A stretch of DNA of 64,000 bases from CAIYZT01 sp031385445 (GTDB lineage Bacteria; Pseudomonadota; Alphaproteobacteria; Rhodobacterales; Rhodobacteraceae). Below the pieces are notes generated by a model, which ran no database searches, had not been told where the DNA came from, and saw only the letters and a program-made list of their open reading frames with translations. The DNA is taken from contig JANNBM010000051.1 of assembly GCA_031385445.1 (NCBI GenBank), positions 124,001 through 188,000 of the forward strand, read 5' to 3'. This document shows positions 41,756 through 50,524 of the stretch, one piece after another; positions within the stretch are counted from its first letter, which is position 1; every line of letters starts with the position of its first letter. The translations under genes were made by a program, and so were the position numbers.

Positions 41756-42403
41756 ATGCTGCATGTCAAACCGCTACCGGCCTATCTTGTGCAAAGATTT
41801 CACGGCTGGCGGGCGACGGCTTATCAGGAAAACAAGGCATGGTATCGCCGCTTGGCCGAAAGCGGCCAGCACCCGCGCGCCATGGTTATTTCTTGCTGTG
41901 ACAGCCGCGTGCATGTCACCTCGATCTTTGGCGCGGATGAGGGTGAGTTCTTTATTCACCGCAATATCGCCAGCCTTGTTCCACCTTACAATCCTGATGG
42001 TGAACGGCATGGCACCTCGGCCGCCGTCGAATATGCGGTCACATCGCTGGGGGTGGCGCATATCGTGGTGCTGGGCCATTCCAACTGCGGCGGCGTCAAA
42101 GGGTGCCACGACATGTGCTGCGGCCTTGCGCCCGAGTTGGAAGAAAAGACCAGCTTTGTGGGCCGCTGGATGGATATCTTGCGTCCCGGCTTCGCCCGGG
42201 TTTCCAGCCTGCCGAAGGACCAGATTCTGCGCGCGCTGGAAAAAGAGGCGGTCGTGGTCAGCCTGGAAAACCTGCTGACCTTTCCCTTTGTGCGCGCGGC
42301 CGTCGAAGATGAGCGTCTGACGTTGCACGGGCTTTGGACCAACACCGGCGAGGGCAAGTTGCACCAGTTTGATCCCGCGCAAGGCACTTTCGCCGAGATT
42401 TGA
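41756..42403 (+). CDS. Beta-class carbonic anhydrase
   Basis: This 215-residue zinc enzyme interconverts CO2 and bicarbonate. The zinc and catalytic residues are in ISCCDSRVHVT (Cys, Asp-Arg dyad) near residue 46 and in LGHSNCGGVKGC (His, Cys) near 105. Length fits the single-domain beta class. It lies 716 bases upstream of an SbtA-like bicarbonate permease and its PII partner in the same direction, suggesting a joint role in supplying or trapping inorganic carbon. Confidence 0.95.
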   Translation: MLHVKPLPAYLVQRFHGWRATAYQENKAWYRRLAESGQHPRAMVISCCDSRVHVTSIFGADEGEFFIHRNIASLVPPYNPDGERHGTSAAVEYAVTSLGVAHIVVLGHSNCGGVKGCHDMCCGLAPELEEKTSFVGRWMDILRPGFARVSSLPKDQILRALEKEAVVVSLENLLTFPFVRAAVEDERLTLHGLWTNTGEGKLHQFDPAQGTFAEI

Positions 42404-42763
42404 AGTCGATCTGGCGGGCGTGGGGCCAAAAGTTGCCCCGTCGCGCAGCACGGTTGCACCCGGCTTTGCCCGCATCGCGCTTGCGGTTCTTTTCAACCTG
42501 CCGCTCGCACCCCTTGCCACCACCTTCGACGATCCGGACATCAAAGGCATCCCCCGCAGGCCCTTCTGGCCGCCTGTGCACAGGGCGGTGCCCGGCTTGT
42601 TGCTTGGCCCGCCTTTGCCTTCGCTGCCCTGATATCCATCCCGGTCAGCCTCGCCCATGGCTTCACCGCACACCGGCTGACGCGGGAGCCCGCGCTCGTC
42701 ATGTTCGCCGCGCTTTTCGCCGCGCGCGCAGGGCTGTTGCCGGCCATGGGCCTGCTGCGCTGA
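42404..42763 (+). pseudogene. Likely decayed membrane-protein gene
   Basis: No intact gene is visible. One frame reads ARIALAVLFNLPLAPLA and then breaks at a run of five Cs near 42550. The +2 frame continues as VAWPAFAFAALISIPVSLAH and further hydrophobic residues to a TGA at 42761. Together they resemble a short membrane protein with a frameshift and no start codon. I cannot name the ancestor. Sequencing error in the C-run is possible but would not restore a start. Confidence 0.35.
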
Positions 42764-43119
42764 TCCACGCCACATCTGACGTCGTTTTGAAAGAGCATCC
42801 GGGGCCAGAGCCGACGCCGCTCCTCCTTGGTTTGATCGCGGCACTGTGATGGCGCAAAAGCCGGGGCAAATCTGCGCTGACGGGCGGCGTTACCCGCGCG
42901 CTGATCAACCCTCGCGCGATGAAAGGCCCGCCGCGCTTTTGGGGCTGATTCTGTCGCGCAGCACCTTGATCCGCATGGGCAGACCCTGCCAATGGCAAGC
43001 GGGTCCCATCTTTCGGCCGCCGCCCCCATCTTTCGTCTGCCGAAGAATAATCGCCACGTCCCCTTGAAATGTTTGAAGTTTAGTCCCAAATCCACCCGAA
43101 CCCAAAACCAAGAGGCGCC
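42764..43119 (+). other. Non-coding spacer before sbtA
   Basis: These 356 bases contain no ORF with coding character. One segment could encode ALINPRAMKGPPRFWG but is closed by stops on both sides, so it may be more relic sequence. The last 60 bases include the sbtA leader (CAAGAGGCGCC before the ATG). No clear promoter hexamers were seen. Confidence 0.3.
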
Positions 43120-44094
43120 ATGACCGAGATCCTGACCATAGCCGGCCAGAACCTGCTGACGCCGATGATCCTGTGCTTTGGCCTCGGCCTTCTGGCCGCG
43201 CTCGCAAGGTCCGAGCTGACCATTCCCGAGGCGATGGCAAAAGCCATGTCGATCTATTTGCTGTTCGCCATCGGCTTCAAAGGCGGGGTTTCGGTCGCAG
43301 ACCACGGGTTTGACGGACATCTGATTGCAACGCTGCTGGCCGGGGTTGCGCTGTCGTTCCTGTTGCCGTTTGCCGCCTTCGGATTGCTGCGCACGCTGAC
43401 GCGCCTGTCAACGCTGGATGCCGCCGCCGTGGCCGCGCATTACGGCTCGATCTCGATCGTCACCTTTGTCACGGCCACCTCGGTTTTGGCGGGGCAGGGC
43501 ATCGAAAGCGAGGGCTATATGGTTGCCGTTGCTGCCGCGATGGAGGCGCCGGCGATCATTTCGGCGCTTTGGCTTGCCTCGCGCACCGGCAGCGGCGCAC
43601 GGATGGATGCCAAGCTGTGGCACGAGATTTTGCTGAACGGGTCCATCGTCTTGTTGATCGGGGCTTTTGTGATCGGCATCTTGACCGGAAAACCCGGCAT
43701 GCTGCGGATCGAAAGTTTCATCGTCTCGCCATTTCAAGGGGTTTTGTGCCTGTTCCTGTTGGACATGGGCCTGGTGGCGGGCCGCGGCCTTCGCGGGGTG
43801 CGCCGGCTGCTTGGCCCCGGCGCGCTGCTGTTCGGGATCGTGATGCCGATCGTTGGCGCAAGCGCGGGCGCTGCCGCTGGCCTTGCCCTTGGCCTGTCGC
43901 CCGGCGGTCTGGCGTTGATGATGACACTCGCCGCCTCGGCCAGTTACATCGCCGTGCCCGCCGCAATGCGCGTCGCCCTGCCAGAGGCGAACCCGGCGAT
44001 TTACCTGACGCTGTCGCTGGGGATCACCTTTCCGTTCAACCTGACCATCGGCATCCCCGCCTATGTTGCCATTGCCCAAAGCATCGGAGGTTAA
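43120..44094 (+). CDS. sbtA: SbtA-type sodium-dependent bicarbonate permease
   Basis: This 324-residue membrane protein has about ten helices in two inverted halves, the SbtA (formerly DUF897) fold. Recognisable patterns are NLLTPMILCFGLGLLAAL, AIGFKGGVSVA, AAHYGSISIVTF, EAPAIISALWLA and ASASYIAVPAAMR. SbtA imports bicarbonate with Na+ in cyanobacteria and is found sporadically in proteobacteria. The following gene, one base after its stop codon, encodes an SbtB-like regulator, which strongly supports the call. Confidence 0.92.
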   Translation: MTEILTIAGQNLLTPMILCFGLGLLAALARSELTIPEAMAKAMSIYLLFAIGFKGGVSVADHGFDGHLIATLLAGVALSFLLPFAAFGLLRTLTRLSTLDAAAVAAHYGSISIVTFVTATSVLAGQGIESEGYMVAVAAAMEAPAIISALWLASRTGSGARMDAKLWHEILLNGSIVLLIGAFVIGILTGKPGMLRIESFIVSPFQGVLCLFLLDMGLVAGRGLRGVRRLLGPGALLFGIVMPIVGASAGAAAGLALGLSPGGLALMMTLAASASYIAVPAAMRVALPEANPAIYLTLSLGITFPFNLTIGIPAYVAIAQSIGG

Positions 44095-44095
44095 G

Positions 44096-44404
44096 ATGCA
44101 AACCCACGCCGCAAAGCGCGTCGAGATCATCATCGAGGCCCCGATGGAAAGCCGTCTGACCGAAGCCTTGGAAAAGGCCGGCGTGACAGGGTTCACCGTG
44201 CTGCCCGTGCTGGGCGGTTCGGGCCGGTCCGGGCGGTGGAGCCGCGATGGCCAGGTTGGCCGCGCCGGGATGGTTGCGGTGATCTGTCTGGTTCGCCCGG
44301 AAAAGCTGGATACGCTGCTGGACGCGGCCTTTACCGTGGTGGACCGGCACATCGGCGTGGTCTGCATTACCGACGCGCAGGTGCTGCGCGCCGAACGGTT
44401 TTAA
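44096..44404 (+). CDS. sbtB: SbtB-like PII signalling protein
   Basis: This 102-residue ferredoxin-fold protein begins KRVEIIIEAPMESRLTEALE and has a glycine-rich T-loop region (GGSGRSGRWSRDGQVGRAG). SbtB trimers bind adenine nucleotides, including cAMP in cyanobacteria, and plug SbtA. The C-terminus stops at RAERF, so the cysteine-bearing R-loop extension of some cyanobacterial SbtB proteins is absent. It starts one base after the sbtA stop codon. Confidence 0.88.
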   Translation: MQTHAAKRVEIIIEAPMESRLTEALEKAGVTGFTVLPVLGGSGRSGRWSRDGQVGRAGMVAVICLVRPEKLDTLLDAAFTVVDRHIGVVCITDAQVLRAERF

Positions 44405-44408
44405 CGCC

Positions 44409-46022
44409 CTATCGCAGCGCCATACCCGAGGGCCAGCGCAGGACATGGTCGATCTGAACCGAGGTTTCGGCGCCCGGCGCCAGATCAAACTCCCACGCCA
44501 GAATGCCGCGCTGGCCGTCCAGATCGGTGAAGGTCGGCGTGGGCGCGGCGGTATATGTGACCTCAAGATCATCTTGTTCCGAATAGGGCACACTGTCGAT
44601 CAGCCGCACCGGCCAAGCCTCGTCGGTCAGGTTCTTTACCGTCAGGGTGGCGCTTTGCACCTGCTCCGTCTCGGTTGACAGCAGGCCACGGTCGCCTTCG
44701 GAAACCAGCGGCATCTGCCGTTCCAGCACAAGCCCGTCGATGGCCCCAAAGCCAAGGGTCAGATCGTCACCGGCGGCAAGCAAAGGCAATTGCCCGACCC
44801 CGATCAGATTGGTGTCCCGGTACATATACATTTGCCCCGGAAGCAGAACCTCGTCGCTGGTATTGGTGAATTCGGCGGAAACGAAGGCGGTCAGGTCGGC
44901 CCGCGGAACCGCACGCGCCTGCACTTTCGGCACAAAGCTGATTTCGTCAAGCGGCAGCCGCAGGTTTTCCACTCCGGTCGCAATCGTCGCCTCGCCGGGA
45001 TAGGTATAGACAAGCACGTCTCCTTGCATGTCCGGCAAGGCAACCGGAGCCGCCTCTGTCACCATCACCGGTTCGGCCATTGCACCATCAGAGGCGGATT
45101 TCGAGATCAGCGCCATTTCGGCCTCCGGGTCGTAAATCTCGCGGTAGTCGGGGTAAAGAACGGTGGCGTCAGTGCGGCCCGAAGGGCGCGCGGTGGAAAG
45201 GGTCAGGGCCACACCAACCCAATCTTCGCCGGTAAATTGGCTGACAATCGCACCGCGCGCCAAGATCAGGCTGGCAGGGGCGGCCCGCCGCAGGGTGAGG
45301 TCATACACCGGGGCCCAACCCGCGTTGTCGACAAACTGGGTCATCGTGATGGCGTGCAGGCCCGGCGCTGCCACATCAACCGCAATCGACAGGGCCACAT
45401 AATCGGCGTCCGGCGCAGGCAGCGCGGCAAAAGCTTGCTGTGCCAGATCGCGGGCAAGGATGGTGTCATCAAGCGCCGCTTGAAGCGGCCGCGCCGCCGC
45501 TCCGGCCGCAATGGCGCGGGCACGGGCCTGTGCCACACCGCTCGCAACCGCTGCCGAAAGCGCTTTCAGCGCCTCGGGTGTCAGGTTGGTGCCATCGGGT
45601 TTACCGCCAGCCAAAAAGGCAATCTCGGCCTCTGCCGCTTCGATGTTTGCCTGCACCAAAGCCAAAGCGTCCGATGCCGCGTCAATCTGTGCCTGCGCCG
45701 CCTTGATCGCCGCCTGTGCCGTCTGTTGCGCCGAAGAAAGAACCACTGGCCGGGCAAACAACCGATCATTGCGCAGCCACACCGCGCCGGTTTTCACCCC
45801 GTCCTCGCCCAAAAGCCGAATCGCCTCGGCGTAGGTTTCCGACGGCATGTCCGTCAGCAACAGCTCATGCGCACCAATGCCTGCGTCAAACGTGACCGCG
45901 CGGGTGATCATCGCGCCTTGGGGGTACAGCGTGACCGCCGTGATCCGGTTGGCCGCAAGGATTTCATCGGCAAAAGCCGGGGCAGCCAGAATGGCGGCGA
46001 AAAGGATGGCGGGGATGCGCAT
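44409..46022 (-). CDS. DUF4139 / mucoidy-inhibitor MuiA family protein
   Basis: This 537-residue protein has a signal peptide (MRIPAILFAAILAAPAFA), an N-terminal DUF4140-like domain (ITAVTLYPQGAMITRAV), an Ala/Gln-rich coiled coil (about residues 100-200) and a C-terminal beta-rich DUF4139 domain (VYDLTLRRAAPASL, LVYTYPGEATI). It is periplasmic or surface-associated; the family has no firm biochemical role. It converges with sbtB with a four-base gap. Confidence 0.85.
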   Translation of the reverse strand: MRIPAILFAAILAAPAFADEILAANRITAVTLYPQGAMITRAVTFDAGIGAHELLLTDMPSETYAEAIRLLGEDGVKTGAVWLRNDRLFARPVVLSSAQQTAQAAIKAAQAQIDAASDALALVQANIEAAEAEIAFLAGGKPDGTNLTPEALKALSAAVASGVAQARARAIAAGAAARPLQAALDDTILARDLAQQAFAALPAPDADYVALSIAVDVAAPGLHAITMTQFVDNAGWAPVYDLTLRRAAPASLILARGAIVSQFTGEDWVGVALTLSTARPSGRTDATVLYPDYREIYDPEAEMALISKSASDGAMAEPVMVTEAAPVALPDMQGDVLVYTYPGEATIATGVENLRLPLDEISFVPKVQARAVPRADLTAFVSAEFTNTSDEVLLPGQMYMYRDTNLIGVGQLPLLAAGDDLTLGFGAIDGLVLERQMPLVSEGDRGLLSTETEQVQSATLTVKNLTDEAWPVRLIDSVPYSEQDDLEVTYTAAPTPTFTDLDGQRGILAWEFDLAPGAETSVQIDHVLRWPSGMALR

Positions 46023-46178
46023 GGGGTTCTCCTGAGTTGGCCAAGCCTAACGGGATGGGGCGTGCGGGGGAAGCTTCTTGATGACGGCGGGCGGAACCTG
46101 GCGCTGGACCGTGCTGAAACCGCTTGCATTGCCGCCCCGCCCGCTGGCAATTTCGCTCAGCACCGCAAGAGGCCCCAG

Positions 46179-47477
46179 ATGCCGACCAAAATCACCGCCA
46201 TCCGCCCGATGGACATCCGCTTTCCCACCTCGCGCAGCCTTGACGGCTCGGACGCGATGAACCTCGCGCCCGATTATTCTGCCGCCTATGTGGTGATCGA
46301 AACCGATGGGCCGCATCAGGGGCACGGACTGACCTTTACCATCGGGCGCGGCAACGATCTGTGCGTGGCCGCCATCGCCGCGCTTGCGCCTTTGCTGCAG
46401 GGCCGCGAGCTTGACGGCATTTTCGCCGACATGGGCGGCTTTTGGCGGCACATGACGTCGGACAGCCAACTGCGCTGGGTCGGGCCGGAAAAGGGGGTGA
46501 TCCACCTTGCCACCGCCGCGCTCGTCAATGCCGTCTGGGATCTTTATGCCAAAACGCTGGATCAGCCGTTGTGGCAGGTTCTGTGCGCTATGACCCCCGC
46601 CGAAACTGTGGCTTTGGTGGACTGGACCTATCTTTCCGATGCGCTGTCGCCCCCCGAAGCCATTGAACGGCTTCAGGAAAAAGCCGCCCACCGCCCCGCC
46701 CGCGTTTTGCAGATGCAGGCGCAGGGCTATCCGGCCTATACCACCTCGGCGGGGTGGCTGGGGTATTCGGACGACAAGATGCGCGCCCTTTGCCGGGCGG
46801 CGATTGCCGACGGTTGGAGCCATTTCAAGATGAAGGTCGGCGGCAGTCTGGCCGACGACATGCGCCGCGCTGCGATTTTGCGGCAGGAAATCGGCCCGGA
46901 CCGCAAGTTGATGATGGACGCCAATCAGGTCTGGGGGGTCGATCAGGCCATCGCCCACATGCGCGTTCTTGCCGCCCACGACCCCTGGTGGATCGAAGAG
47001 CCGACCTCGCCCGATGACATTCTGGGCCACGCCCGCATCGCCCGCGAAATCGCGCCGATCAAGGTGGCAACGGGCGAGCATTGCCACAACGCGGTGATGT
47101 TCAAACAGTTTCTGCAGGCCGGTGCGTTGTCGTTCCTGCAGCTTGATTCCGCGCGGCTGGCGGGGCCGAACGAGATTATCGGCGTGATGCTGATGGCAGA
47201 AAAGTTCGGCGTTCCGGTCTGCCCCCATGCTGGCGGTGTCGGCCTGTGCGAATACACCCAGCACCTGTCGATCTTCGACTATGTGGCCGTCTCGGGCAGC
47301 CTGGAAAACCGGGTGTTGGAATATGTCGATCATCTGCATCAGCATTTCCTGACCCCGGTACAGATGCGCGCGGGCCGGTATATGCCGCCCACCGCGCCCG
47401 GCTATTCGGCCCAGATGCACCCAAGCAGCCTGTCGGATCACACCTATCCCACCGGCCCTGCATGGGCGGGGGCCTAG
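46179..47477 (+). CDS. L-fuconate dehydratase-like enolase-superfamily enzyme
   Basis: This 432-residue member of the mandelate-racemase group has FKMKVGGSLADD (KxK base), MMDANQVWG and WWIEEPTSPDD as metal ligands, TGEHCHN and PHAGGVGLCEY. The pattern matches L-fuconate dehydratase, which removes water from C6 aldonates such as L-fuconate. A very long upstream frame overlaps the MuiA-family gene on the other strand and is spurious; ATG 46179 follows AAGAGG. The LacI regulator starts four bases after its stop. Confidence 0.88.
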   Translation: MPTKITAIRPMDIRFPTSRSLDGSDAMNLAPDYSAAYVVIETDGPHQGHGLTFTIGRGNDLCVAAIAALAPLLQGRELDGIFADMGGFWRHMTSDSQLRWVGPEKGVIHLATAALVNAVWDLYAKTLDQPLWQVLCAMTPAETVALVDWTYLSDALSPPEAIERLQEKAAHRPARVLQMQAQGYPAYTTSAGWLGYSDDKMRALCRAAIADGWSHFKMKVGGSLADDMRRAAILRQEIGPDRKLMMDANQVWGVDQAIAHMRVLAAHDPWWIEEPTSPDDILGHARIAREIAPIKVATGEHCHNAVMFKQFLQAGALSFLQLDSARLAGPNEIIGVMLMAEKFGVPVCPHAGGVGLCEYTQHLSIFDYVAVSGSLENRVLEYVDHLHQHFLTPVQMRAGRYMPPTAPGYSAQMHPSSLSDHTYPTGPAWAGA

Positions 47478-47481
47478 GGGG

Positions 47482-48471
47482 ATGGCCGTGACCCTGGCCC
47501 TGGTGGCGGAACGGGCGGGGGTTTCCCGTTCTGCCGTGTCGCGCGCCTTTACGCCCGGCGCGTCGGTCGCCCCTGCCACGCGCGCCCGGGTGATGCTGGC
47601 GGCTGAAGCCTTGGGATATTCGCCCAATCTTCTCGCCCGCGCCTTGACCACCCGGCAAACCGGGATGGTGGGCCTCGTGCTGAATAACTTTCACAACCCG
47701 GTCTTTTTGCAGATCTTCGATCTGTTCACGCGCGGCCTGCAAGATCGCGGCCTGCGCCCCCTGCTCGTGAACCTGAGCGGAGAGACGGACCCGGCCCGCT
47801 CGGTTCAGCTGCTGCGGCAGTATTCGGCTGACGGTGTCGTGGTGGCCTCGTCCGAATTGCCGAACGCTTTCGCCGAAAGCTTCAAGGCGGCGGGCATTCC
47901 CACCGTTCTGGCCTTTGGCCGGGGCAGCGCCACCCCGCGCGTTGATGTGGTCAGCATCGACAACGTCGAGGCAGGGCGCATGGCCGCGCGGGCTTTGCTG
48001 GCGCGCGGGTATTCAAGGCTTGGGTTTATCGGTGGCCCTGAACGCACCACCACCACACAAGACCGCTGGGCGGGTTTTGCCGAGGTGGCAGGCGCACGCG
48101 CGCAGCTGCGGTTTTCGCAGGATTACTCGTTCGAGGCGGGCCGCGCCGCAATGCAGGCCGAACTTGGCGCGGGCCAGATGGCGCAAGCCTATTTCTGCGC
48201 CGACGATGTTATCTCCATCGGGGCGATTTCGGCGCTGCAGAACGCGGGCCACCGCGTGCCGCAGGATATCGGCATCATCGGGCTGAACGATATGGAACTG
48301 GCCGGATGGTCCAACATCGGCCTGACCACCCTGCGCCAACCCTTCGCCGATATGGTCGAGGCCGTTCTGGAACGGCTGGTCGCGCTGATGGCCGATCCGG
48401 GCCTGACCCCGGAAGCGCGGCTTTTGCCCTGCACCCTGACCGAGCGCAGCACCCTGCGCCCGGTCAAGTAA
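47482..48471 (+). CDS. LacI-family transcriptional regulator
   Basis: This 329-residue repressor or activator has an N-terminal HTH (LALVAERAGVSRSAVSRAFT), the hinge helix region GYSPNLLARALTTRQTG and a periplasmic-binding-protein-like effector domain (VGLVLNNFHNPVF, IIGLNDMELAGWS). It lies directly after the fuconate dehydratase gene and likely binds the palindrome at 51657-51672 between the two divergent sugar operons. The effector is unknown. Confidence 0.92.
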   Translation: MAVTLALVAERAGVSRSAVSRAFTPGASVAPATRARVMLAAEALGYSPNLLARALTTRQTGMVGLVLNNFHNPVFLQIFDLFTRGLQDRGLRPLLVNLSGETDPARSVQLLRQYSADGVVVASSELPNAFAESFKAAGIPTVLAFGRGSATPRVDVVSIDNVEAGRMAARALLARGYSRLGFIGGPERTTTTQDRWAGFAEVAGARAQLRFSQDYSFEAGRAAMQAELGAGQMAQAYFCADDVISIGAISALQNAGHRVPQDIGIIGLNDMELAGWSNIGLTTLRQPFADMVEAVLERLVALMADPGLTPEARLLPCTLTERSTLRPVK

Positions 48472-48475
48472 AGCC

Positions 48476-49630
48476 TTAACGGAACATTGGCGGCCTTGCG
48501 TCCACCCATGCGCCCTTTGCCGCAGCCGAGGCAACCGCCGCGTGAATCGCCGCAATAGAGCGCAGCCCGTCCGCCGCTTTGGGGAAAAGGCCCGCCACCG
48601 GATCCGGCGTTTTTCCGGCGTTCAGCGCCATGATCGTATCGCCCAGATCGCGGTAGACGTTGGCAAAAGCCTCCGGCATCCCTTCGGCATGGCCCACCGT
48701 CACCCGGCTGGCGCGGTCCGCTTCGGGCGACAGATTGCCCTCGCCGCGCTCGATGATCGTCGCGCGCCCACCCAGCGCCATGAAATGCAACTGGTTCGGC
48801 GCCTCTTGCGCCCAGCGCATCCCGCCCGTCTCGCCAAACACCTGCAAAGTAAGACCGTGTTGGCGGCCAATCGCCACTGACGAGGTCCATAGTCGGCCAA
48901 CCGTGCCCTTCGAAAACCGCAGGTTCACCATCGCATCATCTTCCAGCACCCGCGCAGAAAGGCAGGACGCGAAATCGGCTGACAGGGTTTCCACCTCGTC
49001 GCCGCACACAAAGCTGGCCATGTGCAGCGCGTGAATACCGCAATCGGCAAACTGCGCCGACACCCCCGCCATCGCCGGATCGTAACGCCAGCGCACGCGC
49101 GGGTTGTCCATGTCGGCGGCATTGGCGTGATGGCCGTGCGCAAATTCCGCCACCACAAGGCGGACCTTGCCAATGTCGCCGCGCGCCACCATCGCCTTCA
49201 TGTGCCGCACCAGCGCATAGCCGGTATAGCCATAGTTCACCGCGCAGATCTTGCCCGCCGCCTGCGCCGTGCGCACCAGATCTTCGGCTTCTTCCACAGT
49301 GACCGTCATCGGCTTTTCGACCAGAACGTTGAATCCGGCCTGCAAGAACGCCTTTGAAATCTCGTAATGGGTCGAATTTGGCGTCGCCACCGTGACCAGA
49401 TCAACCCGGTCCGCGCGGCCGCTCTCGCCCGCCAGCATCTCGCGCCAATCGCCATAAGCGCGGTCTGCCGCGACGCCAAGACGCTGGGCATAGTCGCGCC
49501 CCTTTGCGCCGTCCACGTCCAGCGCGCCGGCGGCAAAGGTAAACAGCCCGTCCATCCCCGCCGCAATCCGGTGGGCCGGCCCAATCTGGCTGCCTTCGCC
49601 GCCGCCGATCATTCCCCAGTTCAAACGCAT
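48476..49630 (-). CDS. Gfo/Idh/MocA oxidoreductase, copy 2
   Basis: This 384-residue NAD(P)-dependent dehydrogenase has an N-terminal Rossmann fold (WGMIGGGEGSQIGPAHR), the EKP motif in VLVEKPMTVTVEEA near residue 106 and a catalytic-domain histidine in FADCGIHALHMAS. Members oxidise sugars, cyclitols or aminosugars. It is the distal gene of the minus-strand operon, nine bases after the IolE-like gene, and converges with the LacI gene with a four-base gap. Confidence 0.9.
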   Translation of the reverse strand: MRLNWGMIGGGEGSQIGPAHRIAAGMDGLFTFAAGALDVDGAKGRDYAQRLGVAADRAYGDWREMLAGESGRADRVDLVTVATPNSTHYEISKAFLQAGFNVLVEKPMTVTVEEAEDLVRTAQAAGKICAVNYGYTGYALVRHMKAMVARGDIGKVRLVVAEFAHGHHANAADMDNPRVRWRYDPAMAGVSAQFADCGIHALHMASFVCGDEVETLSADFASCLSARVLEDDAMVNLRFSKGTVGRLWTSSVAIGRQHGLTLQVFGETGGMRWAQEAPNQLHFMALGGRATIIERGEGNLSPEADRASRVTVGHAEGMPEAFANVYRDLGDTIMALNAGKTPDPVAGLFPKAADGLRSIAAIHAAVASAAAKGAWVDARPPMFR

Positions 49631-49639
49631 GATGTTCCC

Positions 49640-50524
49640 CTAGAACCCAATGGTGGAAAGATAGTCGCGGTTCGCCCGCGCGTCGTCGACCGGCTTGGTC
49701 GGGCCCGCCGGATCACAGTCTTGTTCAACCGTGCACCAGCCTTTGAACCCCGCCTCCAGCAGCACCTGCCGCACGCCCGCGAAATCCACGTCGCCCTTGC
49801 CGAGGTTACAGAAAATCCCCTCGCCGCAGGCATCGTAAAACCCGGTGCGGTTCGCGATGGCCCGCGCCTTCACCACCGGATCAATGTCCTTGAAATGCAT
49901 ATAGCTGATGCGCCCAATGTGACGGCGCATAAAGCTGACCGGATCGAACCCGGCATAGGAATGATGCCCGGTGTCAAAGCAGATCTTCAACAGGCTCTCG
50001 TCCACCTCGTTCAGCAACCGCTCCAGCTCCGGCTCAAAATCCATGAAGCCCGCAGCATGAGCGTGAACGCCCACGGTCAACCCGTGATCAACACCGATCT
50101 TGGCGATCTCGCGAAAGCGGTTCGAAAAGGCCGCCCATTCCGCCGCGCCCATCTGCTCGGCCTCCGCCGCGCGTCCAGCCGTTGGCGCGCGCCGGGCGGA
50201 AATGCTGTCGATCAGCACCAGATGCTTTGCCCCGTGGCTGACCAGCGCGCGGCAGGTGCGCCGCGCCGCGTCTTGCAATTCATCCCAGGCCGATGGGTCA
50301 TGAAACGGGCGAAACACCACCCCCCCGATCAGCGTCAGCCCATGCTCGGCCAGACCGTCGCCCAAAACCGCAGGGTCTTCAGGCATGAAGCCAATCGGCC
50401 CCAGCTCGATCCCGCGATACCCCGCCGCCGCGCAATCGGCCAAAACCTGCCGCCAGGACGGGTTGCGCGGATCATCCGCAAACTCGACACCCCAGGAACA
50501 GGGCGCATTGCCAATCTCGATCAT
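49640..50524 (-). CDS. IolE-like sugar-phosphate isomerase/epimerase-family TIM barrel
   Basis: This 294-residue xylose-isomerase-like barrel begins MIEIGNAPCSWGVEFADDP. Metal-binding residues appear in ICFDTGHHSYAG, SYMHFKDIDP and WCTVEQDCDP. It resembles 2-keto-myo-inositol dehydratase (IolE) and related epimerases; which reaction it runs is not certain. ATG 50524 overlaps the upstream dehydrogenase stop by four bases. Its neighbours are IolB, IolC and Gfo/Idh homologues. Confidence 0.85.
   Translation of the reverse strand: MIEIGNAPCSWGVEFADDPRNPSWRQVLADCAAAGYRGIELGPIGFMPEDPAVLGDGLAEHGLTLIGGVVFRPFHDPSAWDELQDAARRTCRALVSHGAKHLVLIDSISARRAPTAGRAAEAEQMGAAEWAAFSNRFREIAKIGVDHGLTVGVHAHAAGFMDFEPELERLLNEVDESLLKICFDTGHHSYAGFDPVSFMRRHIGRISYMHFKDIDPVVKARAIANRTGFYDACGEGIFCNLGKGDVDFAGVRQVLLEAGFKGWCTVEQDCDPAGPTKPVDDARANRDYLSTIGF

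Noticed and set aside
44790..46178. Long in-frame extension upstream of the fuconate dehydratase-like gene
   Set aside because: It lies antisense to the complete MuiA-family gene and has shadow-like composition. The family N-terminus starts at 46179.
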